From positions 50,001 through 114,000 of the forward strand of contig JAMWET010000766.1 in NCBI GenBank assembly GCA_024036415.1: a DNA stretch of 64,000 nucleotides, in the 5' to 3' direction. The position numbers and the translations under genes are program-made. Shown piece by piece: positions 10,674 through 22,135 of this stretch (within the stretch, counting starts at the first letter, position 1; every line of letters starts with the position of its first letter). This stretch comes from Prochilodus magdalenae. Lineage: Eukaryota > Chordata > Actinopteri > Characiformes > Prochilodontidae. The notes beneath the pieces are model-generated. The model worked only from the letters and a program-made list of their open reading frames with translations. It was not told where the DNA came from and ran no database searches.

Positions 10674-11089
10674 CTGTGGGACGAGAGAAAATGCAATGCA
10701 TGCTGGTTGTGAAAGTTATGAAGCCTTTTGTTTTGTTTACATTTGGATCAACATGTACAAACAAGAGATCTGCTGCCTGTCATGCAAATCAACCCGGCTT
10801 GCACACGCTAACAGATTACACCCACACACAGGGACAGAGCAGCTCGTATAATCTCCACTGATGAAATGGAATACTCAGGAGTAGGTGCATATGAGCTTAA
10901 TGTCGCCATGCCAATGAAGGATCAGTTGAAGATGCACTGAGCGATCAGCCAGTGGATGAAACGTCAGGTCAGACTTCTTTAAAAAAAATTGGAAATTGGA
11001 ATCAGCTGAGATCTTTGATATCTGCCATCGGTTCACATCTACATCATTCAAATAACTCCCAGTATAACAACATCCCCATTTTACGGCTG

Positions 11090-11240
11090 TGGGAGAAGGG
11101 GAACCGTGTTCTCTGGAGTGATGTAGCGCAACACAATGCCTGTGGAATGAACTGGAGTGATCCAGGAATAATCATCCATTGTACCTGACCTCACTAATTC
11201 TCAATCAAATCCTCACAGCAATGTTCCACATCTGTACCTG
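11090..11240 (+). mobile_element. Tc1-like transposon remnant in utp14a intron 1
   Basis: Fragments reminiscent of a fish Tc1-like element: GTGTTCTCTGGAGTGATG (the transposase V-L-W-S-D stretch), then TGGAATGAACTGGAGTGATC (W-N/D-E-L-E-like) and CTGACCTCACTAATTCTC...AATCAAATCCTCACAGCAATG. The pieces are joined by internal deletion; no frame survives. The identification relies on memory of the family consensus. Confidence 0.5.
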
Positions 11241-12129
11241 ACTTTATTAATGTATAACCAAAACCTTCACAGCCTACCTCGGAACCTACAATCACAGACC
11301 TACCGGATACCTTTGTGAGATGCATCTGAAAATCATTCACAAACTAACATATGAGCCATGATGACCTGAATGGCAGTCAGCGGTGGCAGGTCTTGTTTAC
11401 ATGTGGAAGATTTAAAGGCTGAGAATCAGGAAAGTGTAATTTGTATTAAATGCACATAATGCTACTACCAGAACTCTCTTCAACAGTCTCTCCAACTTTA
11501 CAGGAGAAGAACATAACGACACTTTACTCTCAATGTAAATCGATGTAGCCAGACTTTGCACACTTTACTGTGGGTATTTTCTTTTTGTCCATTCATCATA
11601 ATAATTTACACACACTGTATAGGACAACATGGACTTTCACATAATGGTAAAAACTTAAATCCATTCATGGTGGAGTAATATAGACAGGATGCTGTGAAGC
11701 AAAATAGTTCCCAAAAATGAATTTTCTATTTCAGATTTTTTTGCTATTTTACCATCATCAGCATTCCATATATGTGTAGGTTCACTGTTGGCTTTGATAG
11801 ACATGGTAGATTTGTAGATATGGAGACTCCTGCTTCATATTACCACCACTGTGAAGAAGATCTGAACCATTTCACACCAAACCACTTCAAATGGCTCTGT
11901 TTGTATTTTAACTACTGAAGAAGAGAACGTTTAAAAGAAGGCTAAGTATTCCCTTTTACCTTCATAATCAACTACAGGGACTGGAATACATGTTTTCCAT
12001 CATCTCAGTAAACGAATCCATACTTCCTTCCACCATATACAGCATGCAGGGACAGAAAACCGCAGAGACACTGCGAGAAGGGTGTGTGTTGTGGGAGCGT
12101 TACGGGAGAAGAAGATAAAAACTTAATAC

Positions 12130-12137
12130 CTTTTCAT
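12130..12137 (-). CDS. utp14a: utp14a coding exon 1 (start codon, 8 coding nt)
   Basis: Proposed first coding exon. On the minus strand an ATG at 12137-12135 is followed by AAA AG and a GT donor (12129-12128). Spliced to the acceptor CAG before 10673, it reads M-K-R-K-G-V-K and stays in frame with the rest of the protein. The Kozak context is weak (T at -3). A second in-frame ATG in exon 2 (10645) has a strong context (G at -3, G at +4) and is the alternative start. The upstream 250 bp look like a promoter, which supports a first exon here. The tiny exon is inferred from splice logic only; a chance in-frame join cannot be excluded. Confidence 0.6.
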
Positions 12138-12440
12138 TGAGGCTCCGCTCCGCTCCTGCGCTGTGCTGAACGTGTCCCGCAGCCCACGTGTCCTCCGAGA
12201 AACCGGCAACGCCGTCTATGTTCCGCCCCTATATCACTCACCGTGGGTTTAGTTCAGGGGTCAACACGGACACAACGTCGAGGCTGCCATCGATCAAGTA
12301 AAATAAAGCTATATGTCTTTTTAAAACGGCTTGTCAACAAATCTAACTCTCGCTGGTTCTCACTGCCTCAGCTTCGCCATTGCATGTGACGCAGCCGGCG
12401 CACAATGATGACGTAGAACCGAGTTCATCCAATGAGCTTC
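12138..12440 (-). promoter_or_regulatory. utp14a: utp14a 5' flank / promoter
   Basis: CpG-containing region just upstream of the proposed start codon, read on the minus strand. Visible elements: a perfect palindromic E-box CACGTG at 12185-12190 (about 50 bp from the ATG); a GC box (CCGCCCC on the plus strand, 12223-12229) beside a TATA-like GATATAG; a CRE-like TGACGTA at 12409-12415; and a CCAAT box at 12429-12433. CACGTG is the canonical MYC/MAX/USF site, and ribosome-biogenesis genes are classic MYC targets, so MYC-type control is a reasonable inference. The transcription start is not resolved. Confidence 0.55.
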
Positions 12441-12666
12441 GCCCGCATGAAAAAAGTAGATAAACACACAGAAACTCGGAAAAAAAAAACAAAAAAAACA
12501 ATAAATAAATAAATAAGTACTATTTAACAGCCATTTACTTTAAAGTATACAAACTGGAAATTGGTGGAAATGTATTACATTTTATCCAAATTTCTGAAAA
12601 GTCATTCAGAGTGGTTTGGTGTAAAATGGTTCAGATGTTTTTTACGGTAGAGGTGACACGAACCAG

Positions 12667-12826
12667 GGTATTCCACAAAGCAGGATCTCCCAGTTAGCCG
12701 GGTGTCTTAGCCCCTAAAGTCAAGCGGTCCAATAGGAAAAGAGCTGAGGGACATTCTGACTGGGCAGTCCTCATCTTCAGGCTGAAGTCTGACTTACCGA
12801 GAAATCCAGCGTTGTGGAATATTCCC
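12667..12826. mobile_element. MITE-like element with ~20-bp terminal inverted repeats
   Basis: The left end GGTATTCCACAAAGCAGGAT (12667-12686) is matched imperfectly by the inverted right end at 12804-12826 (ATCCAGCGTTGTGGAATATTCC on the plus strand; the inner GGAT and outer TTCCACAA core are shared). There is no coding capacity, the length is about 160 bp, and it looks like a non-autonomous DNA transposon. A poly-A tract (12920) and an (AAAT)n tract (12954-12978) follow. Confidence 0.6.
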
Positions 12827-13214
12827 CAGACGCAAATAATGACATTTCATTTAGTATTTGAAACCAACAACAACCCTACGTGAGTAATGGTGATGATGGT
12901 AAAATGGGACTTAATTTGAAAAAAAAAAAAAAAAAACACCCTGCATGTGTCAATAAATAAATAAATAAATAAATAAATGGATGGATTACAGTACATATTA
13001 AGCCAAAATATACACACAACTGCTATAACATAACATCAACCACTAGGCAGCAAAATCAAGAGCCCATCCCAGCGCCCTTTGGGCGGAAGGCAGGAAACAC
13101 CCTGGACAAGTCATCAGTCGATATTGACCATATTCTTTGGTTCTTTTCCCACATGTGATGATGTCAAGGTTTCAGACACATCACTAGTTACAGCTAATGA
13201 CTCCTACACGTGGG

Positions 13215-13570
13215 TGACAGTTGGCTGATAGGGTCCATAAGGCAAGGCAAGGCATGGACTTGTTTATTTCTATAGCACCTTTCATACACAAGGGCAATTC
13301 AAAGTGCTTTACATAAAAGGGAGAAAGAATATAAGAATAAGTATAAGAATAAGAAAGTACCAGACTGTTTCAGTCTACCAGACTGTCTTCATTTAAAACT
13401 ATGAACTATCAAACTATCATGTCTGGATTTAAAACTATCTAACGTCGGCTGATTCCATCTAACAGCTGCGTAGGAGCTGAACGCTGCCCCTCCATGTTTA
13501 GTCTATACCTTAGGCAGGACTAACTGACCTGCTCCTAGCAATGTGAGAGCTCTGCTCGGCTCATACTGCT
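13215..13570 (+). repeat. Teleost interspersed repeat fragment
   Basis: Starts near GGCAAGGCAAGGCATGG and contains TTTATTTCTATAGCACCTTT, CAATTCAAAGTGCTTTACAT and a decayed downstream part. The motif TATAGCRCYTTTCAyA recurs at 21,799-21,820, followed there by sequence of the same general kind. This is recognised as a widespread fish repeat type; the class is not determined. Confidence 0.5.
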
Positions 13571-14879
13571 GCACCATGTCAGATAAACACACACAACCTC
13601 ATCTTTTAAATCTGTCCACACATAACACTTAAAGTGTAAAATGTTTACATGTATACCAAATATGGACATAACTGCTGCTAAAAACAATGTTCATCTTTAA
13701 AAAAAAAAAAAAAAAAAAGGAGACAACAACACTTTACTGCACCCACTACAACTGGGCTATCTGCACTGTCCCCTCCCTGTTTAATCCTTGTTAATCCTTT
13801 GTGTAAATGAGCTCAGGTGTTACATGTGATTTTAATTGAGAGAATGTCAATGACCAGGTCAAAGGTGGCCCATGGGGTTTCAGGTGACCCCATAGTTGGT
13901 ATGCTCCATGTTGTGGGAGGAGCTTAGGGGGTAGGAAAGAGGTATGAGGGAAGATGGAGGTAGTAGGTCTAAAGTGCAGCAAGGTGCACACAGTAGCTAC
14001 CGGTACCAGTACCAGTAGAAAGTGTTACAGGTTGGCAGGAACCTATTAGCTATTTTATGTTTTTTGTTCTTTTCATTTGTAACTTGTTTCGTCTAAACAC
14101 ACGTGAAACACCAAATAAGCTGGAGCGCCTCTCGGAAATTCTAGTGGCAGCTTTATTCCATCGACCACTCGCAACCGCATCACCACACCACATGCCAACT
14201 TTCTCTTTTGTGGGGTTGTAGGTTATTCAGTATTATCTTATTGGAGCTGTAAGCTACAGACCGGGGCTGTCGGGGTTAAAACACACTGCGGAGGAATCAG
14301 CTCCATTGATCGATCCAAAGCCTGGAGTCGTACCTCACTAATTTTGTGATGGCTGGCGCGAAGATGGAAGTGGAAGTGCTGATTTAAATCTAAAGCCTGT
14401 TACCCACAGCGCGAGGTGGAAACGTGACACACAAATGTGACATATCCAGGTGCGATTTTTTTTGCATCCAGGCTGCACATGCTGGATGTGATGACGTTTT
14501 TTTGGAGTTTTGCCACAATGTTCATCACACGAAATGCGCTAATTGTGAAGGATCTGTATTCTGGAAAGGCGAGGAGGATGGAGGGTTTTCCCATCTCAGT
14601 TAAGGAGCTAAAACTTCAGGAACTCATTTGCACACAGCTTGGATCTCCATAGCTCAGTGTTCAGGTGCGGTGAGATCTCGTTTGCTCCTCACAGAAAGGA
14701 CAAACTGACACTTGCTGAGTTTGAGTGCTCACCAGAAGGTTGTATATACCAGATGGTAAACTAGTACATACGACTTCACTCATTTCGGGTGCTTGTTCAT
14801 AGGAACGCCCCCACACGAAGAGGAAGCATGGAGATCCAGAGAATACAGTCCGGCTGTTCTTCGATGCTGTGTCTGTATA
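13571..14879. other. Intergenic, nothing recognised
   Basis: Contains a poly-A tract at 13,698-13,718 and several short open frames on both strands (for example 14,437-14,652 plus and 14,400-14,594 minus), none resembling a known protein or bounded by convincing splice sites. Confidence 0.5.
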
Positions 14880-14884
14880 TCTGA

Positions 14885-15060
14885 CTGAGGCATATACACT
14901 CACTGACCAGTCCACGAGGTACACCTGTTCAAATGCGAGCACATGGTGAAGACCACCTGCGAACGTTCAAACTGAGCATCAGAATGGGGAGGATTTCAAT
15001 TACTTGAGTGTGATGTGGATGTTGGTGATCTATTGGGATTTCCACACAACTGGGGCCACA
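14885..15060 (+). repeat. Decayed teleost dispersed repeat
   Basis: Contains CACTCACTGACCAGTCCACG, AGGTACACCTGTTCAAATGC, CATCAGAATGGGGAGGATTT and GTGTGATGTGGATGTTGGTG, a degenerate match to a common fish repeat whose consensus begins with ACTCACTGTCCACTTTATTAGG (from memory, partial). Confidence 0.45.
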
Positions 15061-15065
15061 ATTTG

Positions 15066-15148
15066 CCCACACACTGGAAATAAATATTTGATCCCTTGCT
15101 GATTTTGTAAGTTTGCCCACTGACAAAGAAATGAACAGTCTATCATCT
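15066..15148 (+). mobile_element. 5' terminal inverted repeat of a split Tc1-like element
   Basis: AAATAAATATTTGATCCCTT followed by GCTGATTTTGTAAGTTTGCC and CACTGACAAAGAAATGAACA closely matches the terminal inverted repeat of a very common fish Tc1-like family. The matching body (transposase leader and coding remnant) only appears at 16,443. The 1.3 kb between is therefore interpreted as an insertion into this element. Confidence 0.75.
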
Positions 15149-15149
15149 T

Positions 15150-16440
15150 ATCTTTTTACAAAGAATCTGGTGTTCGAGCCCCCAGTGAGCAAGACGAGGG
15201 CCACAGTGCCAAGGAGAACCTCCCTTAGTTAGGAAGGAAGAAACCTCGAGAGGAACCAAAACTCAAAGGGGAACCCATCCTCCTCGGGTCAACACCAGAT
15301 ACAAGACAGCACAGGAAAGCAGAGTGTAATGTCTGATTAGTCTGTAATTATGTTGGTGGGTCATCGGATGGGTCAGCAGAACGCAGGCCAAGCCTCCACA
15401 GTGCAGGACAGCCGGGAGCTCCTTGGTGGTAAGGCTCCCAGTGGCTCCCTGTCAGAGGAGATGTAGCAACAGCATCAGGCCACACAGGATGGGCAGCAGG
15501 TCAGCTCAGACAGAGAGATCAGACAGACTGTTAGCTCTGACAGACCTGAACACACTATACGGTGTTAACAGAGTGCAGCAGTGACTCCGGCAGGCCTGGC
15601 TCCTACAGCAGGACTAACAGGGAGAGCCAGAAGGTCACACAGACATGAGGGCCCCTGAGGAGTCAGGCCCCTCTGCTCCACCGTCAACACACCTGAGTGA
15701 ACACGAAGAGCAGCGGGACGACAGGACCAACACTCCCAGCTTACCCAACACTCTCTGTCAGTGGACCCCTAGACCTGCACCTCTTACCTAGCAAGAACAC
15801 TCACTACCACACACTCCACTGAACAGGTAGGGTTACCCAACACTCTCTGTCGGTGGACCCCTAGACCTGCACCTCTTACCTAGCAGAAACACTCACTACC
15901 ACACACTCCACTGAACAGGTAGGGTTACCCAACACTCTCTGTCAGTGGACCCCTAGATCTGCACCTCTTACCCAGCAGGAACACTCACTACCACACACTC
16001 CACTGAACAGGTAGGGTTACCCAACACTCTCTGTCGGTGGACCCCTAGACCTGCACCTCTTACCTAGCAGAAACACTCACTACCACACACTCCACTGAAC
16101 AGGTAGGGTTACCCAACACTCTCTGTCGGTGGACCCCTAGACCTGCACCTCTTACCTATCAGAAAGAAAAGACTAATTACCGAACGCTTGACTAAACAGG
16201 TAGGTTTTGAGCCTGGACTTAAAGACCGAGGCTGTGTCTGAGTCCCGAACACTGACAGGTAGGTTATTCCAAAGCTGGGGGGCCTTGTATGAAAAGGCTC
16301 CGCCCCCTGATGTAACTTTGTTAATTCTAGGCACTAATAGAGAGCCCGCACTTTGAGACCTAAGGTCACGTGATGGCTTATAGTACGAGATAAGTTCAGT
16401 AAGGTAGGTAGGAGCGAGGCCGTTTAGAGCTTTGATAGTT
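15150..16440 (+). mobile_element. Interspersed repeat nested inside the Tc1-like element
   Basis: Begins around GAGCCCCCAGTGAGCAAGAC and contains AGGAGAACCTCCCTTAGTTA, CCTCGAGAGGAACCAAAACT and a right part with CCAAAGCTGGGGGGCCTTGT...GGCTCCGCCCCCTGATGTAA, ending in GTTTAGAGCTTTGATAGTTA. These blocks are typical of an abundant non-autonomous teleost repeat. A 92-bp unit inside it is tandemly amplified (15,741-16,160). No intact ORF; the exact ends were not resolved. Confidence 0.6.
15741..16165 (+). repeat. 92-bp tandem repeat, ~4.6 copies
   Basis: TTACCCAACACTCTCTGTC recurs at 15741, 15833, 15925, 16017 and 16109, exactly every 92 bp. Copies differ by a few substitutions (TCAGTGG or TCGGTGG; CTAGCAAG, CTAGCAGA or CCAGCAGG). 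The expansion lies wholly within the nested interspersed element. Confidence 0.95.
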
Positions 16441-16442
16441 AA

Positions 16443-17352
<910 letters not shown>

Positions 17353-17760
17353 AGCCGATGACAACGAGTTCACTAAAGCGCCCTCTCCACATGTCCTATA
17401 ATTTAGGGAAGGTGTCTACAGGCGCTCAGCATCCGCAGGTCCAAATGCTCCAGTTTGAACATACACAGAGACGTTCTGTGAGCTGGTGCCAGAGAGTAGA
17501 CTTTAAAACCTGCTCTGAATAAAGACTGGTGAGCACAGCTCCTTTAAATACATAGTAACTTGATTTTTTTTTTAAGAGTAGAGAAGAGAGGGGCATTCAC
17601 GACAAGCAGCTGGACTGACTGAGGCCAAACCACAAAGCTGCAGTGATTTTGACCTCTGGAAGACGGATCAGTGGAGCGATTCCCAATCACTGTGCAGGTC
17701 CTTATAGGGAGGTCTCACTGTGTTCGCTTCGGTGAGGCCAGTCCTTCTCTGAGTAGGGCG
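17353..17760. other. Intergenic, nothing recognised
   Basis: Short unique-looking stretch between the Tc1 pseudogene and the inverted SINE. No gene, tandem repeat or element end was identified. Confidence 0.45.
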
Positions 17761-17764
17761 TTTC

Positions 17765-18008
17765 TGAGCCATTGCTGCTTTCACACACAGAGGAATTTGT
17801 CTTCTGCATTTAGCCCATCCGTGAAGTGAAACATGTACACACACACAAGTGAACACACACACTAGGGGGCAGTCCACACTGTCCATAGCACCCAGGGAGC
17901 AGTTGGGGGTAGGTGCCTTGCTCAAGGGCACCTCAGTCATCACTGTCGGTTCAGGCAGCCCTCCGTTCACAAGGCCGGCTCCCTAACCTCCAGCTCATGA
18001 CTGCCCCT
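17765..18008 (-). mobile_element. tRNA-derived SINE, minus orientation
   Basis: Inverted copy of the SINE at 3,866-4,130. Reverse-complement landmarks in order are GGGCAGTCATGAGCTGGAGG, GTTAGGGAGCCGGCCTTGTG, TGCCCTTGAGCAAGGCACCT, CTGCCCCCTAGTGTGTGTG, TTCACGGATGGGCTAAATGC. It carries the CACTAGGGGGCAG motif discussed under findings. Confidence 0.8.
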
Positions 18009-18168
18009 TAGAAATAAACTCTTATTAATTTAATTTCATATCTTGTAGTGTTTGTACCAACAGCGATCACACTGGACAGCTCCTCTTCACATTATTGGAC
18101 ACTGAACAGTTCCGGCTGGCTCACTAAGCACCAATTGGACATTACACACTACACTTTCTCTTTACACT

Positions 18169-18890
<722 letters not shown>

Positions 18891-19300
18891 GTCCACCTAA
18901 ACCACATTACTAATTGAACTCAACACGACTCGTTAATACTTCTATCTATCTGAAGGACTAAACAATGTGAGGACTTCTCATGTGAGGACAGAGTGCCAAG
19001 GTTTAGCGTACCTGTTCCCTCCTCGTTTCTCCTCCTCTCTTCTCCTGCCATCTGTTCAGAAGAGTCGATCGCAGATGCCTAACAATGGAAATGAGATATC
19101 AGAGGAGTGTGTGTCTGCTCGGAGCGACCGGGAGAGGTATAATTTGGTGGGTTTCTCTCTGTGCTCCGCTGTGGATTGTGCTTGAATAAACTTTTAATGA
19201 GTGATAAAAACACCTCAGTATAACCTTCAGCTGCGATGAGAGGAGAAACCGTGAGGTGCTATTAGTTTAACAGTTTCCGAGACTCTTTCTCTGTGTATAT
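18891..19300. other. Intergenic, nothing recognised
   Basis: No gene, array or element end recognised. The short frame at 18,967-19,185 resembles no known protein. Confidence 0.4.
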
Positions 19301-19640
19301 ATACACTCATAAGTAAAAGTCTGAACACCTCCGGGTCAAATTACATGTGTCGGGTGGATTTTCTAGGTGAAAATACACTATACTGCCAAAAGTATTCACT
19401 CACCAGTACAAATCTTTGAATTCAGGTGTTCCATAGATTTTAAAGATCTTACCAAACACTACTGAACACTCTATTTTAATTAAACCTCCAGGTAATAACT
19501 ATTTTTAAAACCATAGCTTAGTGTACTGTATTCCATTTCTGCTAATAGAGCCCCTCTAATCTTACACACTGCTCCTTTAATTCATTTGCACAACAGTTTA
19601 TGATCTGGTGCCCAAAATTTCACATACTACTGTACACGTT
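19300..19640. repeat. Decayed DNA-transposon ends
   Basis: Contains ACTATACTGCCAAAAGTATT CACTCA, which resembles a known fish Tc1-type terminal sequence, and ATGATCTGGTGCCCAAAATT. No transposase remains and the boundaries are unclear. Confidence 0.4.
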
Positions 19641-19742
19641 GATGTTAGAAGGCACCCTTACTTTATTAAACTTTAAATCAGAATAGTCGTTAAACACAAG
19701 CTAATATTTTTTTAATGTCAGAAGAAAACACCTGTATCAGAA

Positions 19743-19985
19743 TCACACAGCAGCTTCAGTGGCTAAATCATTTCGAAGCCTGAGTGCTTTGTGTGTCCCC
19801 TTCTTGATTCCAGCGTTCATTCTTTTTAAGGGACCTACCTTTAGTTTCTCAAAGAAATCTGCAAACACACGTCCCCAGTCCCGTCCCAGGAGTTGTTTCA
19901 GTGTTCTCCTTTTCTCTGTGACGAGCTGCTTGCCAGCTACACATCCTTTCAGACACACGGCATTGAATTGTCTTCTCACAGTGGA
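19743..19985 (-). other. Unidentified short open frame, possibly transposase-like
   Basis: A minus-strand frame of about 78 residues from a GTG codon reads STVRRQFNAVCLKGCVAGK, then a basic segment ending RLRNDLATEAAV. The first 20 residues resemble a Tc1 helix-turn-helix junction (T-V-R-R...L-K-G-C-V-A), but the remainder fits no family I know. There are no convincing splice sites. It could equally be the remnant of another element. Listed because its composition looks more protein-like than the surrounding frames. Confidence 0.25.
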
Positions 19986-20640
19986 CGAAAGGACAGAACC
20001 ACCTGTGGATGTTTATAAATGTGAAGCAGGGGTGGAGTTTAAAGTTCCTGAGAAACTAAAGCTCTGGGTGCTGTTTCTCTGCTGGGGACAGTTTTGGTGG
20101 GCTGTCTGGTCTTTCAGGTGGTCTTTGAAGGTTTATTTTCTCTGTAGTTTTTAATCACTTTTAAAACCTCCACCTCTTTTCCTTCATTTTATTTGTGTGA
20201 GTGGATTCATTTATATCTAATTGTTGGGGAAAGTTAGTGTCTAGGGCCAGATACTGATTATCACGTTAGACCACATGGGGGCGCCACTCACTGGGGCCTC
20301 ATAAACTGTGGGCTCCGCCGTAATGGGGGCTGGAGCAACGGCGGGAAACCTTAGGGCGTCGGAGACGGTGTTTGCGAAACTCTCTCTCCTTTCTTCGATG
20401 GACATCCCTCCATCAATGGATAAAAACCTGAATGCTACGATGAACAGAGCTTGAGCTGGCCGGCCACGGGCTCAAGGAGTGAGCTGCCCCCACCAAGGTG
20501 ATTTGAGGACCCAGACAGGTGAGTTGGTCTCTCTTGGGTCCAACCAGTTAGGCACACACCTCTACGTAGGGATCATCTACCACGACAAGTCCAACACGTA
20601 GGGGCAGTGTGTCTCGGTCACTGTCAGGGCTAGGATCATA
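19986..20640. other. Intergenic, nothing recognised
   Basis: Mixed composition, includes a GC-richer stretch (20,270-20,560). No gene, repeat unit or element end could be supported. Confidence 0.4.
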
Positions 20641-20644
20641 ATTT

Positions 20645-21010
20645 GTTAATCCCCTTTCACCATGTCCTACAGTGGTCAGGACCCCCACAGGACCACCACA
20701 GAGAGGGTAGTATGTGGGTGGTGGATCATTCTCAGCACTGCAGTGACACTGAGGTGGTGGTGGTGTGTTAGTGTGGGTGGTGCTGGTGTGAGTGGATCAG
20801 ACACAGCAGTGCTGCTGGAGTGTTGAGACACTGTGTCCACTCACTGTCCACTCTATTAGACACTCCTACCTTGCTGGTCCACCTTGTAGATGGACAGTCA
20901 GAGACGATAGCTCATCTGCTGCTGCACAGTGTTGGTGACGATCCATTTCTTCACCAATGATCAGATAATCAGATGATAAGCAGACCTAATAAAATGGGCG
21001 TAGGCGTATA
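20645..21010 (+). repeat. Teleost interspersed repeat (TCAGCACTGCAGTGACACTG family)
   Basis: Contains TGGATCATTCTCAGCACTGC, GTGACACTGAGGTGGTGGTG, GAGTGGATCAGACACAGCAG and CTCACTGTCCACTCTATTAG. These blocks are familiar from abundant dispersed repeats of otophysan fish genomes. Non-coding; class uncertain. Confidence 0.5.
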
Positions 21011-21096
21011 TGTAGTGTATATGTGGCATAATGCATTTCTTGTTTAGATCCACAGCTCTGTAATTCAGAGCCCACTCCAGTTTCTTCTTCAATCAG

Positions 21097-21478
21097 CATC
21101 TCCACATGTACAGCAGGTTCTCAGTGAGGAACCGAAGGTTGGGTTCTAGCTTTACTGGCAGATACAGTGAGCGTCTGGTTCATAAGAACAAGGTCCAGCA
21201 GCAAACACACAGGACAACACAGCTACAGACTGGCAGAGGGCCACACCCCCTCTCTACTGACCGTGATGAGCGCCACCTCATTCCAATGTCCCTTACCCAC
21301 CGTAAGATGACCTCGAGTGACCTACAGAGAGACTGGCGAGCGGTGGCTGGGGTGAAACGCACAGCGAGCATGGTTCTAAAAACAGCCTTCTGGAGGTCAT
21401 TAGTGATTTTCTAAATAAACAGATCTAATACAATATCTGATCTGGAGTTTGGGAGACATGCTTCCAGTAGTGTAGAGG
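21097..21478 (+). repeat. 382-bp dispersed repeat, copy 2
   Basis: Near-identical partner of 4,367-4,748, same orientation and exactly the same length. Downstream flanks differ completely, which fixes the element's right end at the TGTAGAG motif. Confidence 0.9.
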
Positions 21479-21784
21479 GGGTTCATGAGCAGAGGGTCTT
21501 ATGGTAAACTGAGATGCTGGTGCTGTCTTCCTGCCGCTACACACGATCACTCAGTTGACGGTGGAGCAGATGGATGCCAGTGTTTCAGGGTGCTCCCATG
21601 TCTGTGGTACCTTCTGGTTCTGTCCTTTTAGCCAGGCTGTAATAGTCAGATGCCGGAGTGGCTGCCTCACTCTGGGAATCTTCACACTTCCTGTGTTCCA
21701 TACTTTACTCTTACCTCTCACTGAAGCGTTTGGAGATCTATCTGGTGGAGTGCTCATACAGAGTAACATGCAAATGGTCCACAT

Positions 21785-22135
21785 CAGTAATACTTTATTC
21801 TTGTATAGCGCTTTTCACAAACCCAAAGCCACCTATAACTGATTGTGGGTGTCAAACAGAAAAGAAACAAACACACATTGATAACAACAAGGACATACAG
21901 TAGACAATACGAGCATGATCGTTTAAGAGAGCGGTTTTGGTGCAGGTTGTAAGCGAGTGTGTTTTAAGATTAGACTTAAATACAGAGAGGGAATTGGACC
22001 GCTTGACCAGGGCTGGGAGAGAGTTCCAGAGTCGAGGAGCAAGTCTGGAAAACGTTCGGTCACCAAAGCCATGCAGGTTGGATGGAGGAATTGTGAGTAG
22101 CCCAGCTGTAGAAGACCTGAGAGAGTGAGAGCGTT
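21785..22135 (+). repeat. Teleost interspersed repeat
   Basis: Starts with TACTTTATTCTTGTATAGCG followed by CTTTTCACAAACCCAAAG and includes CAGGGCTGGGAGAGAGTTCC, GTCGAGGAGCAAGTCTGGAA and AACGTTCGGTCACCAAAGCC. It is similar in layout to the part of the nested element at 16,200-16,440 (wide-spread fish repeat with ribosome-like spacing but no ORF). The 22-bp array starts right at its end. Confidence 0.5.

Larger units (their letters stand above)
11859..12636. repeat. Inverted repeats flanking utp14a exon 1
   Basis: About 28 bp at 11859-11888 (ATCTGAACCATTTCACACCA followed by AACCACT) is repeated in inverted form at 12610-12636 with about two mismatches. It encloses exon 1 and the promoter. This could be two opposed copies of one short dispersed element, not the ends of a single transposon. 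Confidence 0.55.
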
